Shown here: positions 52,348-61,449 of the stretch, piece by piece | How the letters are laid out: each line of letters starts with the position of its first letter | Position numbering within the stretch: the stretch's first letter is position 1 | Origin: Cohnella silvisoli | Lineage (GTDB): Bacteria > Bacillota > Bacilli > Paenibacillales > Paenibacillaceae | Direction of reading: 5' to 3' | Assembly (NCBI RefSeq): GCF_021190915.1 | Contig: NZ_JAIOAP010000004.1 | Location: 62,001 to 126,000 of the forward strand | Length of the DNA: 64,000 bases | Notes under the pieces: model-generated | Seen by the model: only the letters and a program-made list of their open reading frames with translations | Told to the model about the DNA's origin: nothing | The model's database searches: none | Position numbers and translations under genes: made by a program

Positions 52348-53094
52348 ATGATTCAAACGATCGGACTATCGAAAACATTTCATGACGCGGAAGTGTTGAA
52401 AAATATCGATTTACGGGTTGCCAAAAGCGAGATCGTCGTTCTGCTCGGTCCCAGCGGATCAGGGAAAAGCACGCTTTTGCGCTGTCTGAATGGGTTGGAG
52501 GAACTGAGCGGAGGCGTCGTCGAAGTGAACGGTATCCGGGTGGATGCGGCTATGAAATCTCGGGAGAAGCATGCGAAATTTCGGGAAATTCGGCGGCAAA
52601 CCGGAATGGTTTTCCAACAGTTTAATCTGTATCCGCATAAGACGGCACTCGGTAACGTGATCGAATCGCTGCTGATCGTTAAGAAAATGCCGCGCGAACA
52701 GGCCGTGCAGGTCGGCGAACAGCTGCTTGAGCGGGTCGGGTTGGCCGATAAGAAGGATGCATTTCCTTCCCGGTTGTCCGGCGGTCAGCAGCAACGGGTG
52801 GCCATCGCCCGGGCTTTAGCCATGGAACCGGCCATTATGCTGTTCGATGAGCCGACATCGGCGCTGGATCCGGAATTGGTCGGAGAAGTACTAGATGTCA
52901 TGCGGCAGCTGGCGAAGGAAGGGATGACGATGGTTGTCGTCACGCACGAGATGAAGTTTGCGCGTCAGGTTGCGAATCGAATCGTGTTTATGGATGGCGG
53001 AAGCATCGTAGAGGAGGCTGAGCCGGCAGCCTTTTTCCGGGAGCCCCAAACTGAAAGAGCGAGAAGGTTTCTGAACCAACTCAGCGATTATTAA
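52348..53094 (+). CDS. Polar amino-acid ABC transporter ATP-binding protein
   Basis: A 248-residue ATPase: Walker A GPSGSGKST, Q-loop VFQQFNLYPH, signature LSGGQQQR, Walker B IMLFDEPTSALD and H-loop VTHEMKFA. Family and order match the GlnQ/TcyN type. ATG 52348 is used; the open frame reaches back into the permease gene in another frame, where there is no homology. Predicted to complete a three-gene importer controlled with the TetR gene. Confidence 0.93.
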   Translation: MIQTIGLSKTFHDAEVLKNIDLRVAKSEIVVLLGPSGSGKSTLLRCLNGLEELSGGVVEVNGIRVDAAMKSREKHAKFREIRRQTGMVFQQFNLYPHKTALGNVIESLLIVKKMPREQAVQVGEQLLERVGLADKKDAFPSRLSGGQQQRVAIARALAMEPAIMLFDEPTSALDPELVGEVLDVMRQLAKEGMTMVVVTHEMKFARQVANRIVFMDGGSIVEEAEPAAFFREPQTERARRFLNQLSDY

Positions 53095-53136
53095 CTGTAT
53101 TATCACTAATCTCACGTGAGAAAGCGGGTATACACA

Positions 53137-53559
53137 ATGAGAGTAACGACAACATGGCAAGGGAAACGCGCATTTTCTTCGGTGGGGGATTCTGGCTATC
53201 CGATCGGTATGGATGCGACGGCTGCCTACGGCGGCGATGGCAAGGGCGCGACACCAATGGAACTGTTGCTAGCGGGTTTAGCCGGTTGCATCGGGATTGA
53301 CGTTACCATGATCTTGGAACAATTTCTGGGAACGATTCGGAATATCGAGATTGATGCCGATGGAGCCCGTAAGGAAGAAATGCCGACAGGATTCACGTCG
53401 ATCGAGTTGACCTTCAAAGTGGACGGGGATATTCCGGACTACAGAATTTGGAAGGCGATTGAAATGGGGAGCAAAAAGTACTGCGCGGTATCCGACTCGC
53501 TCAAAGCCGATATCCGCTACAAACTCATTTTGAACGGCGTCGAAGCAACCAAAGGTTAA
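53137..53559 (+). CDS. OsmC family peroxiredoxin-like protein
   Basis: A 140-residue OsmC/YhfA-type protein: MELLLAGLAGCIGIDVTMIL and KYCAVSDSLK hold the two conserved cysteines (about residues 51 and 115) used to reduce organic hydroperoxides. It lies 42 bases after the amino-acid (possibly cystine) importer, a common pairing for sulfur and redox metabolism. The stop is 7 bases from the convergent GGDEF gene. ATG 53137 is preferred over GTG 53116. Confidence 0.87.
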   Translation: MRVTTTWQGKRAFSSVGDSGYPIGMDATAAYGGDGKGATPMELLLAGLAGCIGIDVTMILEQFLGTIRNIEIDADGARKEEMPTGFTSIELTFKVDGDIPDYRIWKAIEMGSKKYCAVSDSLKADIRYKLILNGVEATKG

Positions 53560-53566
53560 GAATGAG

Positions 53567-54256
53567 TTATAACTGCACTTCTTGAACGGGTTGGGCAGCA
53601 TCCTCTTGATTTCGGCGGTTGGGCTTGTTTTTTTTCTCGGAAAACATCTTTCGGTCTGAGATTTTAATGAGATCGTCCAGGCGATTGCCTTCATCGGGAT
53701 AGACGGAGTAGCCAAGGGAGACGGAAATCTCGATTGAAGTATAGCTGCTAATGTGACTCAATCTATTCTCGAGGTTACTATACAGCAGGGTAATGGTCTT
53801 CTCGTCTACTCGCGGCATAATGACCAGAAACTCATCCCCGCCCCACCGGATGACATAATCCGTATTCCTGAAGGAATCGGTAAGGACATTGGCAACTTGC
53901 CGTAACACTAGATCGCCCATCTCATGATCATGCTTTTCGTTAATGGACTTGAAATTATCGATATCAAGGACGAACACCATTACCTTCTCAGACTTCCTAT
54001 CGGCTGAAAGCTTGAGCTTTGGAAAGATTTGAAGGGCATAACGTCGATTGTAAACTTCGGTTAGCGCATCATTCTCGGAATTGTATTTGGCTTGGTCATA
54101 TTTTTTTCCGAGCGACCAGCTAGTAAACGCATAGATAACGGACATGCAGGTCAACGCAACTACAGTATAATCTTGTTCTAAATAATAATCGGCAAACAGA
54201 AGCACAGAAATGGCAACGGCAATCTGAAGCGTTAGTATTCTGCCTCTGTAATTCAT
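53567..54256 (-). CDS. Membrane diguanylate cyclase (GGDEF)
   Basis: A 229-residue protein with two N-terminal helices (about 7-48) and a GGDEF domain: NDALTEVYNRRYAL, FVLDIDNFKSINE, DYVIRWGGDEFLVIM with an intact active site, and ISVSLGYSVYPDEG. No RxxD inhibitory site is obvious before the GGDEF. It makes c-di-GMP from GTP at the membrane. It follows the broken HD-GYP gene by 25 bases in the same direction, suggesting the two once formed a synthesis-degradation pair. Confidence 0.93.
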   Translation of the reverse strand: MNYRGRILTLQIAVAISVLLFADYYLEQDYTVVALTCMSVIYAFTSWSLGKKYDQAKYNSENDALTEVYNRRYALQIFPKLKLSADRKSEKVMVFVLDIDNFKSINEKHDHEMGDLVLRQVANVLTDSFRNTDYVIRWGGDEFLVIMPRVDEKTITLLYSNLENRLSHISSYTSIEISVSLGYSVYPDEGNRLDDLIKISDRKMFSEKKNKPNRRNQEDAAQPVQEVQL

Positions 54257-54281
54257 GATCGAGGCACCGTCCTTCTCGAGG

Positions 54282-55212
54282 TTATATGACGACTAGCAGG
54301 ACTTCGTTGCCGATGAGCGACTGCATGATTTTCCCCAGAAATAATCGCGTGATCTCCGGATCCAGCGCCCCGAAAGTATCATTCTGCATTTGCCTCAGAA
54401 TATCGTAGAACGGCGACGCATTGCGGTAAGACCTTCTCGAGGACATCGCATGGAAAATATCCGCAACCGCTATGATTCGGCTAAAGAGGTCAATGTCGGA
54501 CGATTGAATTCCATGCGGATAACCGCTTCCGTCTTGCCTTTCATGATGCTGCAGAGCGACTAACGCCTGTCTGTGATTTGTCCCCGGCGTCTGTTTGATG
54601 ATTTCATATCCGAATTCGGCGTGTTTCTTCATCATGGCGTATTCTTCATCCGTTAGCTTGCCTGGTTTGTTCAGAATGTCCAAAGGGATTTTCACTTTGC
54701 CTACGTCATGAAGCGTTGCCGCCATCGTTAATTCCGATAGATCGGACTCCTCCATATCGAGCCATTGGCCAATCAGGGTAGAGATGACTCCAACCCCTAG
54801 ATTGTGCCGATACGTATAATCGTCTTTGGATTGCAACGTAGCAAATAAACCGAACAGGTTCTGGTGCTCGGTCGTGTGATGAATCATCGGTATGATATTG
54901 TGGCTGGCGAATATCCAGAAGCGGTACTTCTTGCGTGTGGCGCATCCCCTGAAAAATCCCTTCCATTTGCAGGATGCATTCATCCATCATCGCGCTTTGC
55001 TCGAAGTCTACATCCTCTACAAAGGAAGGGGTAATCGTGACATCGTAATCTTCCAGTAAAATTTGATGCTTTTCTAATAGGCTTAATTGCTCCCGGTCAA
55101 GCACCGAATCCGCAGGGACGACAAGAAGCATGGACTGATTGTACACGTCCCGGTTTAACCGTTCTCCGAGAAATCTGTCGTTCGTGTATAAGCTCTGACC
55201 GATCATTCTCAT
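54282..55212 (-). pseudogene. HD-GYP domain phosphodiesterase, frameshifted
   Basis: The N-terminal part (MRMIGQSLYTNDRFLG to VPLLDIR) and the HD-GYP part (HNIIPMIHHTTEHQ to the end, with AATLHDVGKVKIP and HHERQDGSGYP) lie in different frames. They meet at TGGCTGGC (54901-54908, plus strand), a perfect 4-bp tandem duplication. Removing one TGGC restores LDIR-HNIIPMI, which matches the intact paralogue at 40.5 kb (VRDKIIPMV). All catalytic residues remain, so the break is recent. It could be a real mutation, a phase-variable switch or a sequencing error. The start is ATG 55212 or 55206. Confidence 0.85.
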
Positions 55213-55263
55213 CCCGCCGAGTCGAATATTAAATTTTACTTTAAATATAGACCTGTACGCGGC

Positions 55264-55492
55264 AAAAAAAACTATGACGGCACAATTAGCGAACGCATAT
55301 TTGTTCCCACCGATCCTCAAGTTGCTGTAGGTATATCTGTGGAGATCGATTAAATCGTCTTCGTTGGACGCCGTCAGGAAGGCGAGCGCTCCACTGGACC
55401 TTAAGCGCAGCATAGGTTTCGTAGCTCACGGATTGCAAACGAACCTTGACGTGTTTTTGGCGAAGCGCATCATCCAACATGTTCCCTGAGAC
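55264..55492 (-). mobile_element. Remnant of an insertion element (3' end of transposase plus terminal repeat)
   Basis: The minus strand encodes LDDALRQKHVKVRLQSVSYE and RRRFNRSPQIYLQQLEDRWE, clearly related to the C-terminus of the transposase at 58.5-58.7 kb (LVDDALRQKHVIARLRTVSY). The outer end, GTTCGCTAATTGTGCCGTC followed by ATAG, matches that element's right terminal repeat. Only about 230 bp are left, and the sequence has diverged, so this is an older, independent insertion in the opposite orientation. It lies 50 bp upstream of the broken HD-GYP gene. Confidence 0.8.
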
Positions 55493-55517
55493 TTAACACT
55501 TGTTATACAGCTACAGA

Positions 55518-55553
55518 GAAGCCTCCAATGCCACGAATGTGACTGGAGGCTTC
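55518..55553. terminator. Hairpin downstream of the secreted-protein pair
   Basis: GAAGCCTCCA (55518-55527) pairs with TGGAGGCTTC (55544-55553), 20 bases beyond the stop of the 163-residue secreted protein. The T-run lies on the plus-strand side (TTTCTTA), so direction is uncertain. Confidence 0.55.
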
Positions 55554-55572
55554 TTTCTTAAAGTTCATGTAT

Positions 55573-56064
55573 TTACCGATACGTAAAGGCGTATAGAACC
55601 TCACCGGAGTTTGCGTCAACGACGACATTGAACTCGTGATTAACGACAGGTTCTTGACCTCTGAGGGCATGCCCTTTTTTTGTAATTCCTTTGAAGGTTA
55701 CGATATAGACTGGAGTATCTTTCAGGAAACCTTCTTCATTGAGTTTCGGGTTTTTTTCCTTGGCTGCATCCGAGAACAATGCAAATTGATTGTTCGTCAT
55801 GAGTTGGTACTCCGCATTAATCTCATTGGCTTCCTTCGCATATCCTGGCGCGTATTTCGAGGCAATCGAAATGGCTTGGTCATTGCTGAGGGCAGTAGCG
55901 ACATCCGGTTTTTTGAGCGTCACGCCATCCAATAGAAGCTCAGCTTGGTCTTGTGCCGTTATCGGGGAGTTATCCTGCCCCGCATTCGCCTTAATGGCAT
56001 AACTTGAAACAGCCGTCACAGCAGCGGCAAGCATAAGTACAGTTATCCAATTTTTTCTTTTCAT
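55573..56064 (-). CDS. Secreted hypothetical protein, 163 residues
   Basis: An exported protein with a signal peptide (KRKNWITVLMLAAAVTAVSS, cleavage near ANA-G at about residue 28). The mature part is about 130 residues and ends NHEFNVVVDANSGEVLYAFT, which looks like a PepSY-type strand (VDANTGEVL). No enzyme motif is visible. It lies 27 bases downstream of another secreted protein gene, so the pair is probably one transcription unit. A protease-inhibitor-like or matrix role is a guess only. Confidence 0.8.
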   Translation of the reverse strand: MKRKNWITVLMLAAAVTAVSSYAIKANAGQDNSPITAQDQAELLLDGVTLKKPDVATALSNDQAISIASKYAPGYAKEANEINAEYQLMTNNQFALFSDAAKEKNPKLNEEGFLKDTPVYIVTFKGITKKGHALRGQEPVVNHEFNVVVDANSGEVLYAFTYR

Positions 56065-56091
56065 GGTCAGTCACCTCGTCCTTTCAGTTTT

Positions 56092-56796
56092 CTAAGTATC
56101 CCAAGAGTACCAGTAGCCGCTAGAGCTCCAATTGGATGTACTGATGGAGCTGCCCGTATCATTAGTGAAGGTAAGAGTAGGCTTTTTCCATACCCACTTT
56201 GACATGTCCGAAGAGGAAGCACTGCCATCCCAGTAAGTTACACTTTCTATTTTCATTTTATCCGTTGAAGTGCCGATGTAGCTCGTGCTTGACGAATCAT
56301 TTTCGTTATAGTACTGAATGCAGTTGGGCGCAATCGAAGCGTTGGTCGAAGAGATTAGGGTAGACCCGACATAACCTTCCCAATAACCGCTACTCGACTT
56401 TTTAACGATATAGACATGTGAACTGCCTCGAGCCGGACCAACGGTGGATGTGACTTCATGGTAGGTACTTGAATTTGGCATCCACCCAAAAAAGTAATGC
56501 GGATCTTGGATCCCAAGATCAGGTTCAAAGGCAAAGCCCGTCTGAGCAATCGTCATGGTAGTATAGTTACCAACCGCGCTCCATGCCGTAGTCATCTCTG
56601 AGCCTGTAATGGACGGATAATTATTCGGCGTTACAATTGTAGCCTGGGCACCTTGTACTACCTGAATTGGTCCCGTTAAGCTAGCACTCTGGCCTCCAAC
56701 AGAAACATTTGCACTTGCGAGAGACGGAAAACTTAGAAGCATGACGGATGCTGCAGCTACTGCCCATTTCTTAAACAACGCTCCTCGCCAACTCAT
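56092..56796 (-). CDS. Secreted Ser/Thr-rich hypothetical protein, 234 residues
   Basis: An exported protein: signal peptide AVAAASVMLLSFPSLASANV, cleaved near residue 29. The mature chain is aromatic and Ser-rich, with AFEPDLGIQDPHYFFGWMPN and SSSGYWEGYVGSTLI, a pattern of a lectin- or jelly-roll-like extracellular beta-sandwich, but I recognise no family. GGGAGTG lies 11 bases before ATG 56796. It precedes the 163-residue secreted protein. No cysteines suggest disulfide stabilisation except one. Confidence 0.8.
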   Translation of the reverse strand: MSWRGALFKKWAVAAASVMLLSFPSLASANVSVGGQSASLTGPIQVVQGAQATIVTPNNYPSITGSEMTTAWSAVGNYTTMTIAQTGFAFEPDLGIQDPHYFFGWMPNSSTYHEVTSTVGPARGSSHVYIVKKSSSGYWEGYVGSTLISSTNASIAPNCIQYYNENDSSSTSYIGTSTDKMKIESVTYWDGSASSSDMSKWVWKKPTLTFTNDTGSSISTSNWSSSGYWYSWDT

Positions 56797-56973
56797 TTGA
56801 TCATCACTCCCATAATTTTTTATATATTACTATATTTAGTATATTTGGAATACCCTTTTTTTTACAGGGACTTTAGAATCAATTTCAAAATTATGGGACT
56901 TCACTTGTTTAGACTTCTACAATACCGGAAATGTTGCACTTTTTTTCTACGACTGACCAATGCAGGCTCCGCG

Positions 56974-58759
56974 TTTTTTTTCTACGACGGCTCAATTATC
57001 TAACAGATTTTTCCTATCTATTGTCGAAGGTATAAGGGACAAAGAATTTAACAAGAGTTGGTCCCTTATGCTATCCAAAAATCGACTCGGTTCTGCGCCG
57101 AAAGTATACTTCAGACCTGAATTGCATAACTGCCCGCATTGCGGGATCAAGCTAACACGTTCCCAAAACGCATGGAACAAGAAAATTTCAACGCTAACCG
57201 GGGTCGTTCATGCATGGAGCATGGCTTACGCATGCCCCAACGAAAGCTGTTCGTATGCTGGCGTTGCCTATAAATCAGCGGAGGCGGAAGCGCTCAGCAT
57301 GAAGCATTCTTCTTATGGTTACGACGTGCTCTGCCTCGTTGGCGAGCTGCGCTTCAAGCAGCACCGCGCTTGCAAGGAAATTGCGGATGCGTTGAATGAA
57401 CGTGGCATTGTGACCAGCGAACGATATGCACAGACGCTATATGAACGTTATCAAACACTGTTAGCAGCTAGCCTCGACGATCATGTCAGACAAAGCTTGG
57501 CGGAGACAACTGCTGAAAATGGGGGGAGCATCCTTTCCATGGACGGTGTCCAACCCGAGAAGGGAAATGAGATGCTGTATGTCATTCGCGAAGTCTTCAG
57601 CGGCACGATTCTCGTAGCTCAGAACATGAAGAGCGGAGCCGCTGCCGAGCTGAGAACGCTGATCGATCCGATTATCGAAATGGGGTATTCCCGTTGTAGG
57701 CATCGTCAGCGACGGACAGGTTTCCATCCGGCAGGCTTTCGAATCCCTCTTGCCTGACGTGCCGTATCAATACTGCCAGTACCATTATCTGAAAGACATT
57801 GCCAAGCCCGTCGTGGATGCGGATCGAAAGCTCAAAATGGAACTGAAAAAGAGCATGCGCGGCTTGCGGGATGTGGAGCGAAAAATCGAGAAGGCCGAGA
57901 AAAAAACAACGGAAGCCGCACAGACAAACGAGGATGCGACTTCTGACTCATTGGGCGCAGCAGCGGAAAAAACCGTGCCCTCGGAAGTGCAGGTGGCGAA
58001 GGGGTATGTTGCCGCTATCCGCGCATTGCTCTTGGAAGACGGTGAACCGCCACTCGAGTTACCCGGCATGTTGATCTATGAACGCGCCCAGGCCATACAG
58101 GCGTCGCTTGCGTGATGCTTGACTAAAAAAAGAGCCACATCTCCTTCAAGGTCTATTCAGAATTTTCAGTAAACTTGATGAACAAGCCTCAAGATATGAA
58201 GCCGTAGGCCGCTGGGCGACGCCGATTGCCTACATTGCAGCAGCACTGGAACTAGGCGAAGATAAGACGAGCGAAACCGTAGAATGGGAAATGGCCCATG
58301 TGTTGAGCTGGCTCAAACAGACCTATACGGAAGAGAATGATTCCGTCATGGTCGATAACGTGACCAGCTATTCCCGCGGGTTCTGGAAAGGGCTGTTTAC
58401 CTGTTACGATCATTATTACATTCCGTGAACGAACAACGATCTGGAACAATTTTTCCGCCGAACGAAAGCAGGTCATCGCCGAATCACGGGTCTTCGTAAT
58501 TGGAACAGCTACATCATTCGAAACGGAGAAATGATTGTACTTGTGGACGACGCGCTTCGTCAAAAACACGTCATCGCCCGTCTGAGAACTGTCAGCTATG
58601 AAGTATATGCAAAGCGCAGAGCACGATGGGCCGAACGCCTTTCCGAAGGTGTTCAACGCAGACGGTTTAACCGGAATCCTCACACTTTTTTGCAACAGCT
58701 AGAGGCACAGTGGGATCAAATAGATATTGTTCGTTAATTGTGCCGTCGTAGAAAAAAAA
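56974..58759 (+). mobile_element. Degenerate insertion element with terminal inverted repeats
   Basis: The ends are inverted copies: TTTTTTTTCTACGACGGCTC-AATTA on the left (56974-56998) and, read inward from the right, TTTTTTTTCTACGACGGCAC-AATTA (58735-58759), one mismatch in 25. They enclose one transposase gene over almost the whole 1786 bp. No target-site duplication is obvious next to the T/A runs. A second partial end, TTTTTTTCTACGAC (56940-56953), lies 34 bp outside the left end and may be a trace of an earlier insertion. I cannot name the IS family with confidence. Confidence 0.8.
57068..58737 (+). pseudogene. Transposase with N-terminal zinc ribbon, inactivated
   Basis: The coding sequence can be followed in three frames. 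NCPHCGIKL and CPNESCSYAG form an N-terminal zinc ribbon. ILSMDGVQPEKG holds a likely first catalytic Asp; an extra T near 57686 then shifts frame, after which IPVVGIVSDGQVSIRQAF (second Asp) and YQYCQYHYLKDIA continue. The frame is lost again near 58115-58130. LQGLFRIFSKLDEQASRYEA to YDHYYIP follows, where TGA interrupts before NNDLEQFFRRTKAGH, the likely Glu-containing segment. The end is RRRFNRNPHTFLQQLEAQWD. With two frameshifts and a stop it cannot make a full protein. Confidence 0.85.
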
Positions 58760-58794
58760 TCCCCCAAATAGGGGAGGAAGGGGGGGAGCGTGAC

Positions 58795-59481
58795 TTAGAG
58801 TTCGAGCCACCACACGCCCGCGCATTCGGGTAAGCGGACGAGATTTTGTTCAATGACCCGGTCGGCTACCTCGTCTCCGAAGAAAAACCGCGTCAATCGC
58901 TCGGCTTGTTGAATGCTGTCGAATTCATAGTCCGTTCGAATCCAGCGGTGAGAGAAGCCGTAAGTGTCTACCAACGCAGAATAGTATTGTTGCAGAAAAT
59001 CGGGAGCATTGGGCGACTCAAAGCAAGTGCCTAACGTCTCGAAAATAATAACCGTCCCATTCGGTCTAAGCACACGTTTGATTTCCCCTATAACTTCGCT
59101 TATGTTTTGTTCCCAGTTATTTACGTTCGTGCTTCCCAAGTAACAGATTGTCCAGCCGGCGACGATAAGGTCCGCGCTTTGATCGGCTAGCGGGAGCTTC
59201 CGATGATCGGATACTTGCGTTGTCCAGTTCGTTAGATCCGCTTGGCGAAGCCTTTCCGCCGTAATCTCTAGCATCGCTTCCGAGGCATCGAGCGCGACTA
59301 TCGATTTGGCTTTAGGCGCGAGAACCGTTGTCAGCCTCCCCGTTCCTGCTCCGATATCAACAATGTCCAATCCGCTGATCGGCCTGATTTCCTCGATGAA
59401 TACGGTTAAATCAGGCTGTTTCGAGATTAGCTCGTGATAGTTGGCCGCTTCCTGCTGATAGATGTGATCATGATCCGGCAT
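58795..59481 (-). CDS. Class I SAM-dependent methyltransferase
   Basis: A 228-residue methyltransferase: LDIVDIGAGTGRLTTVLAP is motif I, IVALDASEAMLEI motif II, DLIVAGWTICYLG the post-II segment and EIKRVLRPNGTVIIFETLG motif III. The substrate is unknown. ATG 59481 overlaps the 3' end of the MerR-methyltransferase fusion by 14 bp, so both are translated together, and both methylate something under the same promoter. The ribosome site is TACAAGGAGGAA. Confidence 0.88.
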   Translation of the reverse strand: MPDHDHIYQQEAANYHELISKQPDLTVFIEEIRPISGLDIVDIGAGTGRLTTVLAPKAKSIVALDASEAMLEITAERLRQADLTNWTTQVSDHRKLPLADQSADLIVAGWTICYLGSTNVNNWEQNISEVIGEIKRVLRPNGTVIIFETLGTCFESPNAPDFLQQYYSALVDTYGFSHRWIRTDYEFDSIQQAERLTRFFFGDEVADRVIEQNLVRLPECAGVWWLEL

Positions 59482-60478
59482 CGTAGCATTCCTCCTTGTA
59501 GGCATATAGGATATGAAGCAGAGGGTTGATTTGATGAGATTTTACGTGGAATCCATTGGATTCAAACCAATCATTCAAGATTTGAATGGAAGGGTATTGA
59601 TCGATGTTTTCATCGCTAGGAGCATTCGAAACCATGAGATCGGCTATGCAAATACGCCCATGAGGCTTAAGAACCCGCCGCATTTCTTCTAATGCCAGCA
59701 GCTGTTGGACATCGTTCAGGTGATGAAAGGCAAAACTGGATACGACGAAATCAAATTGTCCTTCGAGATAGGGGAGGGCAAGGAAATTCCCTAATCTCGT
59801 TTCCAGAGCGGGGTATTTTCTTTGGCAAAGCCGCAGCATTTCTTTGGACTGATCAACGGCCGACATAGCGATATTCAGCTCCATAAACCTCGCGGCCAAA
59901 TTCCCCGTTCCCGTTCCAATGTCCAAGCCCAGTTCGTTTTGAGCAGGCGCAATCGATTCAACGATTATATCCAGCGCCTCATCATAATCCGCATAATGTC
60001 CGGAATGACTGGCTACTTGTTCATCATGGGTGGAAGCTAATAAATTGAAATCCCATTTATCCGTCCAACTGCTTCGTTGTTCCCGTAATTTCTTGGAAGC
60101 TTCCGCAAGTCGGTAGATATGTTCTAGGGGTAAGGACTTCTCGGTTTTGAGAAGCGTGATCATCTGGTCCGTCGTGTCAATCACCTGTTTGATTTGCAAC
60201 CACTCGGACATCATGACCGTTCGCTGGAGCTCAAGATAATATTGAAGCTCCTCTTTGTTGTTCTCGTCCCATGTTTCCAATGCGCTCTTAATATCCGATA
60301 TGGACATTCCGGCTTCACGAAGAGAAATAATGGTTTGCAGTCTCCATACATCCTTTTCGGTAAAGGTGCGATAGAGATTGTTTGCCTGCTTAGCGGGTGA
60401 GAACAAACCTTTTTCTTCGTAGAAGCGTACTGCTCTCGCAGATATTTTAAGCTTGGCGGCTACTTCATTAATTTTCAT
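59468..60478 (-). CDS. MerR family regulator fused to a SAM-dependent methyltransferase
   Basis: A 336-residue fusion. Residues 1-70 form a MerR winged helix (MKINEVAAKLKISARAVRFY, LREAGMSISDIKSAL), then a helical dimerisation segment to about 145. The rest is a class I methyltransferase: LGLDIGTGTGNLAARFMELN, MSAVDQSKEMLRLCQ, FDFVVSSFAFHHL and EMRRVLKPHGRICIADL. ATG 60478 has GGAGGG upstream. The promoter has a 19-bp spacer with a central palindrome, as MerR activators require. It is upstream of a second methyltransferase. The methyltransferase part may serve as the ligand (SAM or substrate) sensor or be catalytic. Confidence 0.9.
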   Translation of the reverse strand: MKINEVAAKLKISARAVRFYEEKGLFSPAKQANNLYRTFTEKDVWRLQTIISLREAGMSISDIKSALETWDENNKEELQYYLELQRTVMMSEWLQIKQVIDTTDQMITLLKTEKSLPLEHIYRLAEASKKLREQRSSWTDKWDFNLLASTHDEQVASHSGHYADYDEALDIIVESIAPAQNELGLDIGTGTGNLAARFMELNIAMSAVDQSKEMLRLCQRKYPALETRLGNFLALPYLEGQFDFVVSSFAFHHLNDVQQLLALEEMRRVLKPHGRICIADLMVSNAPSDENIDQYPSIQILNDWFESNGFHVKSHQINPLLHILYAYKEECYDAGS

Positions 60479-60500
60479 TCTAAACGATCCCTCCATAACC

Positions 60501-60531
60501 ATTGTAAACTGTAACGTTACGTTAAAGTAAA
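60501..60531 (-). promoter_or_regulatory. MerR-type promoter with 19-bp spacer
   Basis: On the minus strand, -35 TTTACT (60531-60526) and -10 TACAAT (60506-60501) are separated by 19 bases instead of 17. GTAACGTTAC (60511-60520), a perfect palindrome, lies in the middle of the spacer. This is the classical MerR-activated layout, so the fusion protein probably controls its own operon. Confidence 0.75.
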
Positions 60532-60695
60532 GGGGTTATTGAAATCGCCGGATAAGGTTATATAGGTCTGCCGTTGCAGCTTTGTCATTCAAGGAAGTGA
60601 CAAAAACGATGACAGGGGTCACTATTAGGTAAAAAAATCCAGAAATATAATGAGTAGGAGGAAACAATCGCAAAATTCGGGAGGAGCATCGCATA

Positions 60696-61424
60696 ATGGT
60701 CGTTAACCCAACAATTGCACTAGTAACAGGAGCTAATAAAGGAATCGGGTTTGAAATCGCACGGCAGTTAGGAGAACGAGGAATTACGGTTTTGGTGGGG
60801 GCGAGAAACGAGAAAAGGGGAGAAGAGGCCGTACAGAAGCTCATCGCTCAAGGAGTGAACGCATATTTCGTACCATTGGATGTAACCGATCAACAGACTA
60901 TAGATGACGCTGCCGCTCATATCTTAACGACCTTCGGCAAGCTGGATATCCTAATCAACAATGCGGGAATATTTTTGCAGGAAAGCCCGCCGAGCAGCCT
61001 CGACGTGGAAACGATGAAAGCCGTGTACGATACGAATGTTTTCGGTGTTTTTAGGGTTACGAAGGCGATGATCCCGTTGCTGCGGCGTTCCGAAAGCGGA
61101 AGGATCGTGAATATGTCCAGTTCCCTGGGCTCGCTTGGGCTAAACAGCGATCCTAACTTCGAGCTGGCGTCGTTTCTCGTTCTTGGCTACAATTCTTCCA
61201 AAACAGCCGTTAACGCGATGACCGTATTCTTCGCGAACGAGCTGAGGGGTACCTCCATTAAAGTAAGTTCAGCGGATCCCGGCTACTGCGCCACAAGCAT
61301 GACCAACTACTCCGGTTCTCGCTCTCCGCAAGAAGGCGCCCAAACGGCAGTCCGTTTGGCTACTTTGCCGTCAGAAGAAGCTACCGGCGGCTTCTACAAT
61401 GAGAACGGAGTTGTGAGTTGGTAA
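60696..61424 (+). CDS. Short-chain dehydrogenase/reductase
   Basis: A 242-residue classical SDR: NADP-type TGANKGIGFEIAR, NNAGI at the central strand, catalytic Ser in VNMSSSLGSLG, and YNSSKTAVNA with catalytic Tyr and Lys. It resembles carbonyl-reductase-like SDRs that reduce small aldehydes and ketones. ATG 60696 follows GGGAGGAG at 12 bases. It is divergent from the MerR-fusion operon, so the palindromic region between them might influence both. Confidence 0.92.
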   Translation: MVVNPTIALVTGANKGIGFEIARQLGERGITVLVGARNEKRGEEAVQKLIAQGVNAYFVPLDVTDQQTIDDAAAHILTTFGKLDILINNAGIFLQESPPSSLDVETMKAVYDTNVFGVFRVTKAMIPLLRRSESGRIVNMSSSLGSLGLNSDPNFELASFLVLGYNSSKTAVNAMTVFFANELRGTSIKVSSADPGYCATSMTNYSGSRSPQEGAQTAVRLATLPSEEATGGFYNENGVVSW

Positions 61425-61449
61425 TGTAGTGATAAGACAGGGGGATCTT

